DNA from: Bacteroidota bacterium
Lineage (GTDB): Bacteria > Bacteroidota > Bacteroidia > Chitinophagales > Chitinophagaceae
Length of the DNA: 64,000 bases
Direction of reading: 5' to 3'
Assembly (NCBI GenBank): GCA_016711825.1
Contig: JADJSG010000005.1
Span: forward strand, 395,173 to 459,172
The first letter of the stretch is position 1, and every line of letters begins with the position of its first letter. This document shows positions 29,648 through 39,261 of this stretch, piece by piece. The position numbers were made by a program, and so were the translations under genes. The notes below the pieces were generated by a model, which had not been told where the DNA came from, searched no databases, and saw nothing but the letters and a program-made list of their open reading frames with translations.

Positions 29648-31192
29648 TTAATGCATAATCATTAACTTTTTACTCAATTGTTGTTGCCCATTTGCCATTT
29701 GAATGATATAGCATCCTGGTTTGTAATTTCTTGTATCTATTTGTACATTGTAGTTACCTGATTGTTTGTGTATCAATCTACCATCTGCTGTATAAATAGT
29801 TACTTGAAGTAATTGAGTGGAATGACCTTTATATGAAATTTCCAGATAGTCGTTTGCAGGATTAGGATACATTGAAATATTATTTTCAAATACACTTTGG
29901 TCATCTACAGCATTCGGGATTGACCCACAATACACCAATTTATTTAAAGGAACGATATTGGTATTTTGATAACTCGCAGTCATCGATGTTACATTTGAAT
30001 TGAATGAGGTGAGTGCAGAACTTTCTACTGTAAGTGTTTTAGGAACATTCGTCACATTGAAGGGAAGCGTATTGCATAATCCATTGCCGTTTGAATCGAT
30101 GATTGCCATGATAGCGCCTTCATTTGATCCATTGCCCACATGTATGGTGCTATTGCCCAAAGCTGTGATGCCATTAAATTGAACATTTTTATTGCCTGGC
30201 GTATTGCCTTCGCTTAAATGTTTCCAACCGATGGTGCCGGTATTCGACAATTTAAGCATCGCACAATAAAATTTACTGTTGTCGTACATATTCCCATTCA
30301 CTATTACATCTTGACCATTGTTGATAGCAGCTATGTCGCTCAAGGTAAATTGGGTATACCCAACAGTGAGTTCGTTAAAAGAAGTCATGCCCAATGCATT
30401 GTTATAAAAAGCAACAAATTGGGTTTTATTGTTGTTGGTATTGTTGTATTGTCCAAGAAGTCCATAACCATTGTTGGCATTCAGTTTCACCAATTTGGTA
30501 GGTATTATTTGGGGTGCTGAAGTATAGGTGTTTGCAGTATAGGTGGTGTAGTTGCCTGTGGCATCTATTTTAAAGGTAAGTATTGATTTAGCATTATAAC
30601 CTGAAGCTACTACATAATTATTACCGTCAGGTAAAATACTCCAGCAAGTAATTACGCCTGCTGCCAAAGGATAGTAGTATTGTTTTTGCCATTCAATAGT
30701 GCCATTGGCATCGCATTTCACTATGCAATTGCTTAGGGTACAATCACCCGTTCCAAATAAAAATCCGTTATCGCCACTGATGCCTTTAGAGATGCAGGGT
30801 GCAAATAGTCGTTCACCATTGGTAGGTGCTTTGTATAATTTTTGCCAAAGAATAGTACCGGTACTGCTGATTTTTGTTACATATAATGAACCCCCGTTGT
30901 AATTAGAACTTGAGGTAGCATAAAAATTGCCATCGTTGGCTTCAATGACAAAGTTTGAAAAAGGATTCAACATTGAATCAGTGACTTTCACCTTCCATAA
31001 TGCGTTATAATTGGCATCCCATCGAATGTATTGATGTTTATAATTACTGTCAAACCCTGCGGTGATAAAGCCTCCGCTACTTACTTTTTCTATTTTGTCG
31101 ATAATGCCTGTACCATTTACTTTAAAGTAAGCTGTTTGGGTAAATGCCTGAAAGCTACAAATCAAGAGGAGGGTTGCAATGATATATTTCAT
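29648..31192 (-). CDS. Secreted T9SS beta-propeller-like protein
   Basis: A 514-residue exported protein. After the signal peptide (ending QAFTQ) come repeated blades of about 45-50 residues with patterns such as GGFITAGFDSN, LYVTKISSTGTILWQK and NCIVKCDANGTIEWQK, as in secreted beta-propellers that resemble PQQ/SBBP repeats. The last 75 residues are a T9SS type A domain (MYPNPANDYLEISYKG to KKLMIMH). It resembles the broken protein at the left edge of the window in style. The ligand is unknown. Confidence 0.85.
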   Translation of the reverse strand: MKYIIATLLLICSFQAFTQTAYFKVNGTGIIDKIEKVSSGGFITAGFDSNYKHQYIRWDANYNALWKVKVTDSMLNPFSNFVIEANDGNFYATSSSNYNGGSLYVTKISSTGTILWQKLYKAPTNGERLFAPCISKGISGDNGFLFGTGDCTLSNCIVKCDANGTIEWQKQYYYPLAAGVITCWSILPDGNNYVVASGYNAKSILTFKIDATGNYTTYTANTYTSAPQIIPTKLVKLNANNGYGLLGQYNNTNNNKTQFVAFYNNALGMTSFNELTVGYTQFTLSDIAAINNGQDVIVNGNMYDNSKFYCAMLKLSNTGTIGWKHLSEGNTPGNKNVQFNGITALGNSTIHVGNGSNEGAIMAIIDSNGNGLCNTLPFNVTNVPKTLTVESSALTSFNSNVTSMTASYQNTNIVPLNKLVYCGSIPNAVDDQSVFENNISMYPNPANDYLEISYKGHSTQLLQVTIYTADGRLIHKQSGNYNVQIDTRNYKPGCYIIQMANGQQQLSKKLMIMH

Positions 31193-31262
31193 GTAAATAT
31201 GTTTGCCCCTTTAGACGCATAGATTTAAAAAGTAGTTAGGTAACAGATAAAATAAATTTTGA

Positions 31263-31694
31263 TTAGCAAGATATTTTATCGACCCTATTTTGATGACGGC
31301 CTCCTTCAAAATTTGTTTTTAAAAAAGTATCTGTAAACAAAATAGCTTCCGCAATGGTGATAAAACGAGCAGGCAAACAAATGATATTGGCATCATTGTG
31401 TTGACGGGCCAATGCAGCAATTTCGTCTTTCCAGCATAAAGCGGCACGTACCCCTTGATGTTTGTTGGCTGTGATACTAACCCCATTGGCGCTTCCACAA
31501 ATTAAAATACCAAAACTTGATTGTTTATTTTCAACATCCGATGCTACAGGATGTGCGATATCAGGGTAATCCATACTTGCAGTGGTATTGGTACCATAAT
31601 CAGTAATCTCATATCCCTTTTCGGTTAAATAATTTATGATGGCTTCACGATGTACCACACCTGCGTGGTCGCAGCCGATTGATATTTTTTGCAT
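31263..31694 (-). CDS. rpiB: Ribose 5-phosphate isomerase B
   Basis: RpiB interconverts ribose 5-phosphate and ribulose 5-phosphate (or allose/galactose phosphates in some homologues). It has 143 residues, with D9-H10 in IGCDHAG, active-site C66 in GILICGSANGVSI, and an R-H-N-D pattern (ARQHNDANIICLPAR). It lies 5 bp downstream of a coiled-coil membrane protein gene on the same strand, so the two are probably cotranscribed. Confidence 0.95.
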   Translation of the reverse strand: MQKISIGCDHAGVVHREAIINYLTEKGYEITDYGTNTTASMDYPDIAHPVASDVENKQSSFGILICGSANGVSITANKHQGVRAALCWKDEIAALARQHNDANIICLPARFITIAEAILFTDTFLKTNFEGGRHQNRVDKISC

Positions 31695-31699
31695 ACTCT

Positions 31700-32647
31700 T
31701 TATTTCAATGTTACTTTTTGATTGCCTATTTTATAGCCTTGATGATATACTTCTACCATGTAATTGCCCTTTTCAAAATCGTTGTTGGGTCTCCATTCGG
31801 TGGTGATGCCATATACTTTTTCGCCTTTGCGATAAGGTACTATTTTGGTAGTTGTATAATCTAATTCATTTCCTTCGGTGGTTTTAAACTTATTGCCACT
31901 TGAAGTCACTGTTTTACCATTAGGGGCTTTAATGCATATATACAATATTTTTTCCCCGCTTTCACTGATTCTGTTATCATCGATATCAAATGAAACGCGC
32001 ATCAGGTCAGCCTTTTTAGCTTTTTCAGTTTCTTTTTCTTTTTCTTTACCAAAGATATTTTTTTTCGAATTGATCACTTCTAATTTAAAACCAGAAGCAT
32101 GAAGTACAGAGCCCAATTCCACTGTTTTTTCAAGCACCTTTTTTTCTGATTGTAAGTTTTCTTTTTCCGCAGTCACTTCATTTTTTTCAGAAATTAATTG
32201 CTTTTTGTCTTCGGTCAATTGAATATTTTCATTTTTAAGTGCGAGTATCTGTTGTTGATAGTTGCTCATTTTGTCATTCAATTCCTTGATGAGTTTGCTG
32301 GCCTCTTTGAGCTGTGCCTCGGTAGCATTTTTATTTTTCACTATGGCATCTATCTTACTTTTTAATGCTTCTACTTCATTGCTTTTTTCGGTCAACAAAC
32401 TATCCATTTGCACACTTTCGTTTTTCATTTCATCGAGTCGGGCTAAGGCGGCGTTATAATCAGTTTCGATGCTTGCTTTATCTGTTGAAATTGTTTCAAC
32501 TTGTTCGGTGAGTAATTCATTGCTATTTTCTGCCTTGTTTTTATTGACAAAAAGATAAATGCCTGCAGCGACTAACAAACCGATAATACCCATGTATATC
32601 CAATGTAAGCTAATGCCTTTGCGAGGTTCTTGTGGTGTATTTTCCAT
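31700..32647 (-). CDS. Membrane-anchored coiled-coil protein of unknown function
   Basis: A 315-residue protein. A short cytoplasmic N-terminus and one transmembrane helix (WIYMGIIGLLVAAGIYLFV) lead into a coiled coil of about 130 residues (40-170). A compact beta-rich C-terminal domain follows (LHASGFKLEVINSK, VSFDIDDNRISESGEK, YMVEVYHQGYKIG). The C-terminal domain is a type seen in Bacteroidota hypothetical proteins; I cannot name it. It precedes rpiB. A TACCTTTG box lies 21 bp before the ATG. Confidence 0.75.
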   Translation of the reverse strand: MENTPQEPRKGISLHWIYMGIIGLLVAAGIYLFVNKNKAENSNELLTEQVETISTDKASIETDYNAALARLDEMKNESVQMDSLLTEKSNEVEALKSKIDAIVKNKNATEAQLKEASKLIKELNDKMSNYQQQILALKNENIQLTEDKKQLISEKNEVTAEKENLQSEKKVLEKTVELGSVLHASGFKLEVINSKKNIFGKEKEKETEKAKKADLMRVSFDIDDNRISESGEKILYICIKAPNGKTVTSSGNKFKTTEGNELDYTTTKIVPYRKGEKVYGITTEWRPNNDFEKGNYMVEVYHQGYKIGNQKVTLK

Positions 32648-32668
32648 GTTATTTATTGTTTAAGAATA

Positions 32669-32676
32669 CAAAGGTA
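32669..32676 (-). promoter_or_regulatory. Candidate -7 box for the coiled-coil protein gene and rpiB
   Basis: TACCTTTG on the minus strand matches TAnnTTTG, 21 bp before the ATG. A T-rich stretch lies where the -33 box is expected. Confidence 0.4.
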
Positions 32677-32755
32677 ATAGATGTATTAAAAAATGCATGG
32701 TAGTTGATGTAAAGTTTTGTTATTATATTAGCTTTTTAAATAAAACCTACACTAC

Positions 32756-33493
32756 ATGATTAAGCCTGAAAACCTACTACTTATTGATATTGAAACGGTT
32801 CCCATGTGTAAAAACTATGAGGAATTAAGCCCGGAATTTCAACGACTATGGGATAAAAAGTCCTTATTACTTGACAAAGAAAACTTAGATACTGAGCGCA
32901 GCTTTGCCGATAAAGGAGGAATTTATGCTGAGTTTGGAAAAATTATTTGTATTGGGCTTGGATATTTTATCAAAAACAATGCCCAATCAAACGAAGGTCA
33001 ACCCTATGCATTAAAAATAAAATCATTGTTTGGCGATGATGAAAAAGACATCTTGCACCAATTTGGACAGGTATGCAATAAATTTTTTAGGAATGCAACC
33101 AAACAGTTTTGCGGTCATAATATTCGTGAGTTTGATATCCCTTATATTTGCCGTAGAAGTTTTATCAATCAAATGCCTCTTCCGTCTATTTTATACGATT
33201 TACAAAATAAAAAACCCTGGGAAAATCCGATGCTCGATACTTTGCAATTTTGGAAATTTGGAGAGTATAAAAATTTTACCTCCATTGATTTATTGTCAAC
33301 GGTATTGGGCATTAGCAGTCCAAAAGATGATATTGCAGGAAGTGACGTGGCAGAAGTGTATTGGCAACAAAACGATTTGCAACGCATTGTACATTATTGC
33401 AACAAAGATGTAGTAACCATTGCGCAGGTACTGATGCGACTGCATGGCATGCCTTTATTACAAACAAATGATATCGTGTATATGAATGATTAA
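32756..33493 (+). CDS. 3'-5' exonuclease of the DNA polymerase B-like family (DNA_pol_B_exo2)
   Basis: A 245-residue stand-alone DEDDy exonuclease. Exo I is LLIDIETVP with D11 and E13. Exo II is GHNIREFDIPYICRR. Exo III is HYCNKDVVTIAQV with the Tyr and Asp expected for the DEDDy class. It probably trims DNA 3' ends in repair or replication; the exact role of this family is unsettled. It is followed by holA, which supports a replication link. Confidence 0.85.
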   Translation: MIKPENLLLIDIETVPMCKNYEELSPEFQRLWDKKSLLLDKENLDTERSFADKGGIYAEFGKIICIGLGYFIKNNAQSNEGQPYALKIKSLFGDDEKDILHQFGQVCNKFFRNATKQFCGHNIREFDIPYICRRSFINQMPLPSILYDLQNKKPWENPMLDTLQFWKFGEYKNFTSIDLLSTVLGISSPKDDIAGSDVAEVYWQQNDLQRIVHYCNKDVVTIAQVLMRLHGMPLLQTNDIVYMND

Positions 33494-33511
33494 TTGAAGA
33501 ATAGCATAGCA

Positions 33512-34528
33512 ATGAAAGAAGTAAATGACATATTAATACAGTTACAAAACGGAAAGACAAAACCGGTTTATATTTTCGATGGAGAAGAACCATTTTATAT
33601 AGACGCTTTGGTAGAAGCATTTGAAAATACCTTTTTACAACCTCATGAAAAAGATTTTAATTTTAGGGTATTTTTTGGGAAAGATGCCTTGTGGAATGAT
33701 ATTGTCAATGAGTGTAGAAGTTTCCCCGTATTTGCCAGCAAGCGTTTAGTGATATTGAAAGAAGCTTCGCAACTGAAAGATTTTGAACAGCTCGAAAATT
33801 ATTTGAAAAGTCCTGCTGAAAGCACTTTACTGGTGATTGCATACAAATATAAAAAGGTAGATGGCAGAGGCTCTTTAGGCAAATACATAAAATCAGCAAC
33901 GGCAAAATCACATATTGAGTATGTAACTTTTGATAAAATAAAAGATGCAAAACTGCAAGATTGGATTTTGCAATATACCATCAAACACAATATTAAATTG
34001 AGTGCCACAAATGCTGCTTTATTGGCAACATACTTGGGCAATGACTTACAAAAAATAGCCAATGAATTAGAAAAAGTAAGTATCAATATTAAAGAAGGGG
34101 AAGAAATAACAGAAGAGCTCATCGAAAAATATATTGGCATCAGTAAAGAATACAATGTGTTTCAGTTTCCGAAAGCAATCATTGAACGCAATACTGTGTT
34201 AACTTACAAAATTGTAGCGTATTATATCGCTAATCCGAAAGAAGCGCCTATGGTTGTTATTACTGCTATGTTGTATAACGAGTTTTGTAAATTGTATAAA
34301 TATCATTATGCCAAAAACTTACCTCAAGCAGAAGCGGCAAAAGCCATTGGCATAGCCCCCTTTTTTATAAAAGAATATCAACAGGCAGCCCAGGTATATA
34401 ATTTAACCCAAACAAAAAAAGCCATTGGTCTGCTGTACAAATATAACCTACATAGCATAGGTGTAGATATTGCCGATAATAATATGACGATGCTAAAAGA
34501 ATTATCTTTTAAACTATTATCTTTATAA
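33512..34528 (+). CDS. holA: DNA polymerase III subunit delta
   Basis: The delta subunit is part of the clamp loader that opens the sliding clamp. From the ATG at 33512 (MKEVNDILIQLQNGKTKPVYIFDG) it has 338 residues; a TTG at 33494 directly after the previous stop is possible but less likely. Typical stretches are PVYIFDGEEPFYIDAL, KRLVILKEASQL, NAALLATYLGNDLQKIANELEK, and YNVFQFPKAIIERN. The C-terminal helical collar domain follows. It is cotranscribed with the exonuclease gene. Confidence 0.93.
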   Translation: MKEVNDILIQLQNGKTKPVYIFDGEEPFYIDALVEAFENTFLQPHEKDFNFRVFFGKDALWNDIVNECRSFPVFASKRLVILKEASQLKDFEQLENYLKSPAESTLLVIAYKYKKVDGRGSLGKYIKSATAKSHIEYVTFDKIKDAKLQDWILQYTIKHNIKLSATNAALLATYLGNDLQKIANELEKVSINIKEGEEITEELIEKYIGISKEYNVFQFPKAIIERNTVLTYKIVAYYIANPKEAPMVVITAMLYNEFCKLYKYHYAKNLPQAEAAKAIGIAPFFIKEYQQAAQVYNLTQTKKAIGLLYKYNLHSIGVDIADNNMTMLKELSFKLLSL

Positions 34529-34538
34529 AAATCATTTT

Positions 34539-35027
34539 ATGCATACAAAATTTTTCACTGTTTTTCTTCTTACTTGTTTTTTTTCGCATGACTCTTTTTC
34601 GGCAAAAAAAAGAAAATCGCATGCCAAGGAAATCGTGACTTACCAAAGTGGATTTTATTCATTTGTTCATAATAATATTCGCACCGTTGGCAATATATAC
34701 GAACTAAAAATCAATGTGCATGCCAACAATGTAAGTATTGATTCGGTGTGGTTTGGGGCTACTCCTGTGCCTTGCGATGTGTATGAAACACGCACCTTAC
34801 AACGAGTGGCATCGCCTGTATTGAAAGGACAGTATCTGGTAAAAGCCAATCGAAACTTATATGAAAATTTTTATAGAAATATTGATTCTACTTTTGCCTA
34901 TAATCTATTTGTACCTCCTTTTCCATTTAAAGGTGATTTAGTGATTATGTATTCTTATCAAGGCAAAAAGTATTACAAAGTGATCAACAATGTAGAAGAG
35001 CGTGCGCAAAAGCAAATGCGAGAATAA
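34539..35027 (+). CDS. Secreted protein of unknown function
   Basis: A 162-residue protein with a signal peptide (FTVFLLTCFFSHDSFSA) and then a basic patch (KKRKSHAK). The body is beta-rich (YELKINVHANNVSIDSVWF) and has a single Cys. I recognise no family. It starts 10 bp after holA but is unlikely to be related to it by function. It converges on a TonB-domain gene with a 3-bp gap. Confidence 0.65.
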   Translation: MHTKFFTVFLLTCFFSHDSFSAKKRKSHAKEIVTYQSGFYSFVHNNIRTVGNIYELKINVHANNVSIDSVWFGATPVPCDVYETRTLQRVASPVLKGQYLVKANRNLYENFYRNIDSTFAYNLFVPPFPFKGDLVIMYSYQGKKYYKVINNVEERAQKQMRE

Positions 35028-35030
35028 GGT

Positions 35031-35462
35031 CTATTTTAATGAAAAGGTGATTGGAATCACTAAATCTACTTTTACATTTTTACCCTTTTTGATACCGGGC
35101 TTCCAAGGAGGCATTAATGTTACAATCCGTAGTGCTTCGTTTTCCATTGCTTTCTTTTCTTCTACAAAATCTAATTCGTGATTATAATTGACATGTACCA
35201 CTTGAGCATCACCTACTTTGCCTAACTCATCCACTACATAACTAATAACTATTTTTCCTTCAATTGCATGTGTAAATGCACTCGTTGGATATTGTAAATT
35301 TTTTTGAATAAAACTTATTAATGAATCTTCACCTCCTGGAAATGAAGGCAATTGATCTTCTAAATCAACCTTGTTTGAATTGTTGTTTTTGTTTTGTGTA
35401 TAGGAAATATGTGTAATTAATATAAATGTAAGCGTAAATAAAAATGACAATAATGACTTCAT
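35031..35462 (-). CDS. Secreted TonB C-terminal domain protein
   Basis: A 143-residue protein from the ATG at 35462, where the signal peptide begins (MKSLLSFLFTLTFILITH); an in-frame ATG at 35483 would spoil it. After a polar linker, FPGGEDSLISFIQKNLQYP and the TonB-like EGKIVISYVVDELGKV and PPWKPGIKKGKNVKVDLVIPITF stretches appear. It lacks the N-terminal TonB anchor and proline-rich spacer, so it is a free periplasmic TonB-type domain rather than an energy transducer. This type is common in Bacteroidota; its role is unclear. Confidence 0.85.
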   Translation of the reverse strand: MKSLLSFLFTLTFILITHISYTQNKNNNSNKVDLEDQLPSFPGGEDSLISFIQKNLQYPTSAFTHAIEGKIVISYVVDELGKVGDAQVVHVNYNHELDFVEEKKAMENEALRIVTLMPPWKPGIKKGKNVKVDLVIPITFSLK

Positions 35463-36022
35463 GCGGATTGTTTTATTTTTCAAATTCTGTAAAAGGTATC
35501 TCTAAATGTTTATTATGACTGACACCCCGTTTTTCATTGTGTAATTTAGTCCAAAATAGATTTAAAACATCTGATTTTATATACTTTATTTTATAAGATT
35601 GTTCCTCTGACAAATTCGTTCAAAATCATTGGTAGTTGCAATTAGTATCGGAAGCCCTTTTTTTTTCGTTTATATGTTATGTTTAAGCATTACACTGATA
35701 TTTTTCAGATTCATTTAAATACATTTGCTAAGTGTGGTTGTTCCCAATTAGTCAACATTCTTTATACCCCAAAGTGTGTCTGTTGATTGAATATGTTGCA
35801 GGGTATCATCCTGAACTTTTGGGTAAGTTCGCATTTTTATACTGAATACTTTTATAATCATCAATACATTAAAATAAGTACCATTTGATTGGGTAGGCTT
35901 TTTAGTAATAAAACGATAAATTCCTACTTTAGCCTATAGATATTAAAGCGTTAATCGCTCAAGTAAATAATTTATATATTTAGTATTCATCGTAAATTTG
36001 CACTTAGTAAAATTATACACTC
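35463..36022. other. Large divergent intergenic region
   Basis: About 560 bp between the TonB-domain gene and the IscA-like gene. It carries a good promoter for the latter (35971-36000). I find no ORF with coding character, tRNA or strong hairpin in the remainder. Confidence 0.5.
35971..36000 (+). promoter_or_regulatory. Candidate promoter for the IscA-like gene
   Basis: TTTA at 35971-35974 and TAAATTTG at 35993-36000, 18 bp apart, match the Bacteroidota -33/-7 layout closely. The -7 box ends 22 bp before the ATG. Confidence 0.5.
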
Positions 36023-36370
36023 ATGGAAACTGCATTAGAAAATAGTATTTATATCAGCGATAAAGCAAAAGCAAAAGTTGAACAATTAATCAATGATGCT
36101 GGATTAGACGATACCCATTTTTTACGGGTAAGTGTAGTCGGGGGTGGTTGTAGCGGTTTGAGTTATAAGCTTGATTTTGACAATGAAGTAAAACCGATGG
36201 ATCAAACTTTTGAAGATAAAGGCATCAAATTAGTCACTGACTTAAAAAGTTTTTTATACCTCGTGAATACCGAACTCGATTTTAGTGATGGGCTCAATGG
36301 TAAAGGTTTCAACTTTGTAAATCCCAATGCCAGCAGAAGCTGTGGATGTGGTGAAAGTTTTGCTGTTTAA
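36023..36370 (+). CDS. Iron-sulfur cluster assembly protein of the HesB/IscA family
   Basis: A 115-residue A-type carrier that delivers Fe-S clusters. The three conserved cysteines are present: C43 in VVGGGCSGLSYKL, and C107 and C109 in SRSCGCGESF. The length and spacing (C-x63-C-x-C) match IscA/ErpA/SufA. The sequence does not say which of these subtypes it is. It lies 21 bp before a small PH-domain membrane protein gene, with which it may share a transcript. Confidence 0.95.
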   Translation: METALENSIYISDKAKAKVEQLINDAGLDDTHFLRVSVVGGGCSGLSYKLDFDNEVKPMDQTFEDKGIKLVTDLKSFLYLVNTELDFSDGLNGKGFNFVNPNASRSCGCGESFAV

Positions 36371-36391
36371 TTTTTTTTAAATTCCTTTTTT

Positions 36392-36874
36392 ATGCGTTTT
36401 AATGCGTCTTTAGATAAGCTAAGTAAACTTGTAACTGCAATCATTGCAATTACGAGTCTGGTATTGATTGTAGTTGGTGTCATCAAAATGCAAGAGGACG
36501 CTCAATTGTTGATTTTTCCCATATCCTTATTATCAGTCACTTTATTTATTACCTTTTTGTATGCTCCCTTAGGATATGAAATTAATCCACAAAACATCAG
36601 CATCATCAGAAGGGTGAATTCTTTTGTGATTCCTCGAAGTGAAATACTATCCATTGAACCCTTGAGTGATGATGAGATGGGGAGGGCCTGGCGACTTTTT
36701 GGCAATGGAGGCATGTTTGGTTATACAGGCTGGTTTAGCTCCTCTAAGCAAGGAAGAATGCGATGGTTTGTGAGTCAACGAAAAAACTATATTGCCATTA
36801 CTTTACAAAATCATAAAAAATACATTGTTAGTCCTGATGATGTGGATGGCTTTATGCAGGCCATGCAATACTAA
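36392..36874 (+). CDS. Membrane protein with bacterial PH-like domain
   Basis: A 160-residue protein. Two transmembrane helices lie at about 12-30 and 38-56 (AIIAITSLVLIVVGVI and FPISLLSVTLFITFLYA). A bacterial PH-like domain follows (YEINPQNISIIRRVNSFVIPRSEILSIE to the C-terminal HKKYIVSPDDVDGF). Such proteins are common and mostly uncharacterised. It follows the IscA-like gene. Confidence 0.75.
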   Translation: MRFNASLDKLSKLVTAIIAITSLVLIVVGVIKMQEDAQLLIFPISLLSVTLFITFLYAPLGYEINPQNISIIRRVNSFVIPRSEILSIEPLSDDEMGRAWRLFGNGGMFGYTGWFSSSKQGRMRWFVSQRKNYIAITLQNHKKYIVSPDDVDGFMQAMQY

Positions 36875-36938
36875 TGACATGTATAAAAATGGGTGATTTG
36901 ATGTTTGTTTAAAAGCAAAACGATGGCATTACATATCC

Positions 36939-37574
36939 TTAGGGTATAAACATGACGTTTCGGCGTACTGTATAGGCATGATAAAAATAGAGACAAGCGA
37001 TACTTTTATAGGGACTAAATTGGGCAATATAATTTTTGGCTGTTTCATTATCAATTTTCTTTCCATCAAATATCTCATAAGCAATACTATTGATGAGTGC
37101 CACATCAAAATCGGGATAAATATCCATACGATTGAGTGCTATTAGAATATACACATTGGCTGTCCAATGTCCGATACCTTTAAGCGACATCAACATTTCT
37201 TTAGCTGATTCGTTATTCATTTTTTTTAGCGAATTAAAAAAATCAGGTTGCTGTAATACTCTTTCAGCAAGCAAAGTCAGGTAACGGGCTTTTTGTTTGG
37301 TAACCCCGCAATTTCTGTATTCTACTTCAGTAAGTGTAGATAAACGAATGGGTGTAATGGTTTCGCAAAATTGATTGAGTTTTTCATAGCTGGAGCGGGC
37401 TGAAGCCAAAGAAACTTGCTGTTCGAGAATGGTTTTACACAGGGATTCAAAATGATTTGCACGTTTCCAAAAAGGCGGATAGCCAAACTGACTATGTATA
37501 TTCGATATGATAGCATGCTGCTGTTGCAAAGCATCACAATGCGTTTTAAAAGTATTTTTCGAGTAAGTCTTCAA
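36939..37574 (-). CDS. DNA-3-methyladenine glycosylase II-like protein (AlkA-type HhH-GPD)
   Basis: A 211-residue base-excision glycosylase that removes alkylated bases. The helix-hairpin-helix is LKGIGHWTANVYIL (131-144), and the catalytic Asp is D155 or D157 in YPDFDVAL. No Cys-rich Fe-S motif follows, which separates it from Nth/MutY and fits AlkA. The start is TTG at 37574; no closer ATG exists before conserved sequence. It begins 9 bp after the stop of the MltD-like gene, so it is probably the second gene of that transcript. Confidence 0.88.
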   Translation of the reverse strand: MKTYSKNTFKTHCDALQQQHAIISNIHSQFGYPPFWKRANHFESLCKTILEQQVSLASARSSYEKLNQFCETITPIRLSTLTEVEYRNCGVTKQKARYLTLLAERVLQQPDFFNSLKKMNNESAKEMLMSLKGIGHWTANVYILIALNRMDIYPDFDVALINSIAYEIFDGKKIDNETAKNYIAQFSPYKSIACLYFYHAYTVRRNVMFIP

Positions 37575-37583
37575 AGAAATACA

Positions 37584-38539
37584 CTAGTTGTTTGGCAATA
37601 AAATAGTATAGGTTCTGCCTTTGGTATTGCTCAGTGAACTGCTTCTTATCCAAGGATTAAGCATACGAATGGTTTTGTAATCGGTGCCTTTACTTTTGGC
37701 ATAAGCCACCAAATTGCCTACACCACTACTGATTGTTTCTCTACGCAAATTTAAAGGGTGATAAATGACATCATCCGTTAATCTAAATCCAAAACGATCT
37801 TGGTTATCCAGTATATATTTCAATGCAGCTATTCTAAATATATAACGCATAGTTTCTTCAGGTAAGAGTATTTTATAAAAACTACTTTCTCCTTGTGTAG
37901 TCATCGCACCATTGTATCCACCCATGCCACAGTTGTAGGAAGCCGCGGCTGCGGTCCAATTCCCAAATTTGGCATAAGCTTGTTTCAAATATTTACAAGC
38001 CGCATCAGTTGATTTTATTGGGTCGTATCTTTCATCAACTTCATGATCGATATATAATCCAAAAGAAGGTGCAGTACCATTCATAAATTGCCAAAACCAA
38101 CGGCCCCTGCTTTTGATATTTGATTTTGCAGGGCACTTTCTGCCACACATAAATATTTAAAATCATCGGGAACGCCATTTGCCTTGAGACGTTCTTCTAT
38201 CATTTTCATCCATCGGCCCATTTGCTTGATGATATAAGAGGTACTCCCTTGCATATAGGTATTTACTAATAATTCTCTATCAAAACGTTCACGCACATCC
38301 CAAATTTCCAAAGGCATTTTTTCACCAAACAAAGTAAATGATTTGGGTACTTCAGGCGCCATTACATTGATCGGTGTATAGCTTCCTCTTCGGATAGTGG
38401 TCACTGTTTGCTCGGGGGCTTCTTTTACATTGCTTTCCTCTTCTTTTTCGGTTTTAAAATAACGGGGATTATTATAAGTTTGGGCATTGATACTGCAACT
38501 CAGTAAGCTAAATAAAACAAGGAAAATAATTTTTTGCAT
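37584..38539 (-). CDS. MltD-like lytic transglycosylase with LysM domain, frameshifted once
   Basis: A secreted peptidoglycan lyase of about 318 residues after repair. The signal peptide ends at INAQ (20). The SLT domain has catalytic E134 in CVAESALQNQISKAGAVG and continues after the break with QFMNGTAPSFGL and AAAASYNCGMGGYNGA. A single LysM-type module closes the protein (LVAYAKSKGTDYKTIRMLNPWI). The frame breaks in an A4 run at 38093-38096 (T4 on the coding strand); a fifth T restores GFWQFMNGT. An indel in the sequence is more likely than a dead gene. Confidence 0.85.
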
Positions 38540-38578
38540 GGGTAATGAATTAATAAGGTTATGAAAGGGAATTAAAAA

Positions 38579-39094
38579 TTAAAGCACGTGACCTATTTTC
38601 TTTTTATAAATGGGAACGGTACTACAAGGCTCTCCATACATGATACTTTTAGCAACGGGTCTGAGCTTAAATGTAATAGCTGCATAGGCTTCATTGGGAA
38701 TAGGTATTTCGCCACATCCTTTGATTACGATGCGTTGATCAATATATGGGTTGGTATCGAGTTGTTGTATATTATAAAGCATCATTTGTTTGCCTGCTTC
38801 TGCTTCGTTTCCCATTACAGCTTGTATGGCCACTGATTGTAAATAACTCATCACCAGCATATAAGCCCATACAGGAATAATTGCATCTGCGGTGCAGGTT
38901 ACAACCACATTTTTATCTTTATATTGATGCCAGTCATGGCTAAGCAGCGCTGCCCTGAAGTCTTTTTCCTTTAATATAAGTTCCATAAACAAAAAAGGCT
39001 TGAGGTCAAAAACCATCATTTGTTGAGGCAAAAAAGTCTCTAAATTGATAGTGATTAAGCTACTTTCTGCCACTTTGTTTACAATAGGATCCAT
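38579..39094 (-). CDS. DUF2480 family protein
   Basis: A 171-residue cytoplasmic protein of a family almost confined to Bacteroidota. The start at 39094 gives MDPIVNKVAESSLITINLE, the usual family N-terminus; an ATG at 39109 adds five residues. Conserved stretches are LKEKDFRAALLSHDW, VAIQAVMG, VIKGCGEIPIPNEAY and MYGEPCSTVPIYK. The function is unknown. It is monocistronic. Confidence 0.88.
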   Translation of the reverse strand: MDPIVNKVAESSLITINLETFLPQQMMVFDLKPFLFMELILKEKDFRAALLSHDWHQYKDKNVVVTCTADAIIPVWAYMLVMSYLQSVAIQAVMGNEAEAGKQMMLYNIQQLDTNPYIDQRIVIKGCGEIPIPNEAYAAITFKLRPVAKSIMYGEPCSTVPIYKKKIGHVL

Positions 39095-39214
39095 ATAGCA
39101 AAAGTACATTTTTTATAGGTTCATGAAGTTAATGTTTATAAAAAATAGTTGAGTACTGATTTTGTAATAGACTCTTTCTTATGATGAAATTTATACTGTA
39201 TAATCTGGCATAAA

Positions 39215-39243
39215 AAAAGCCGCTCACAAAGTGAACGGCTTTT
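39215..39243. terminator. Bidirectional hairpin terminator
   Basis: AAAAGCCG and CGGCTTTT form a stem, extended by TCAC/GTGA across one mismatch, with a 3-base loop and A/T runs on both sides. It ends the subtilisin transcript (minus strand), 18 bp past its stop, and could also act on the other strand. Confidence 0.85.
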
Positions 39244-39261
39244 TGCATAAAGGATATATAC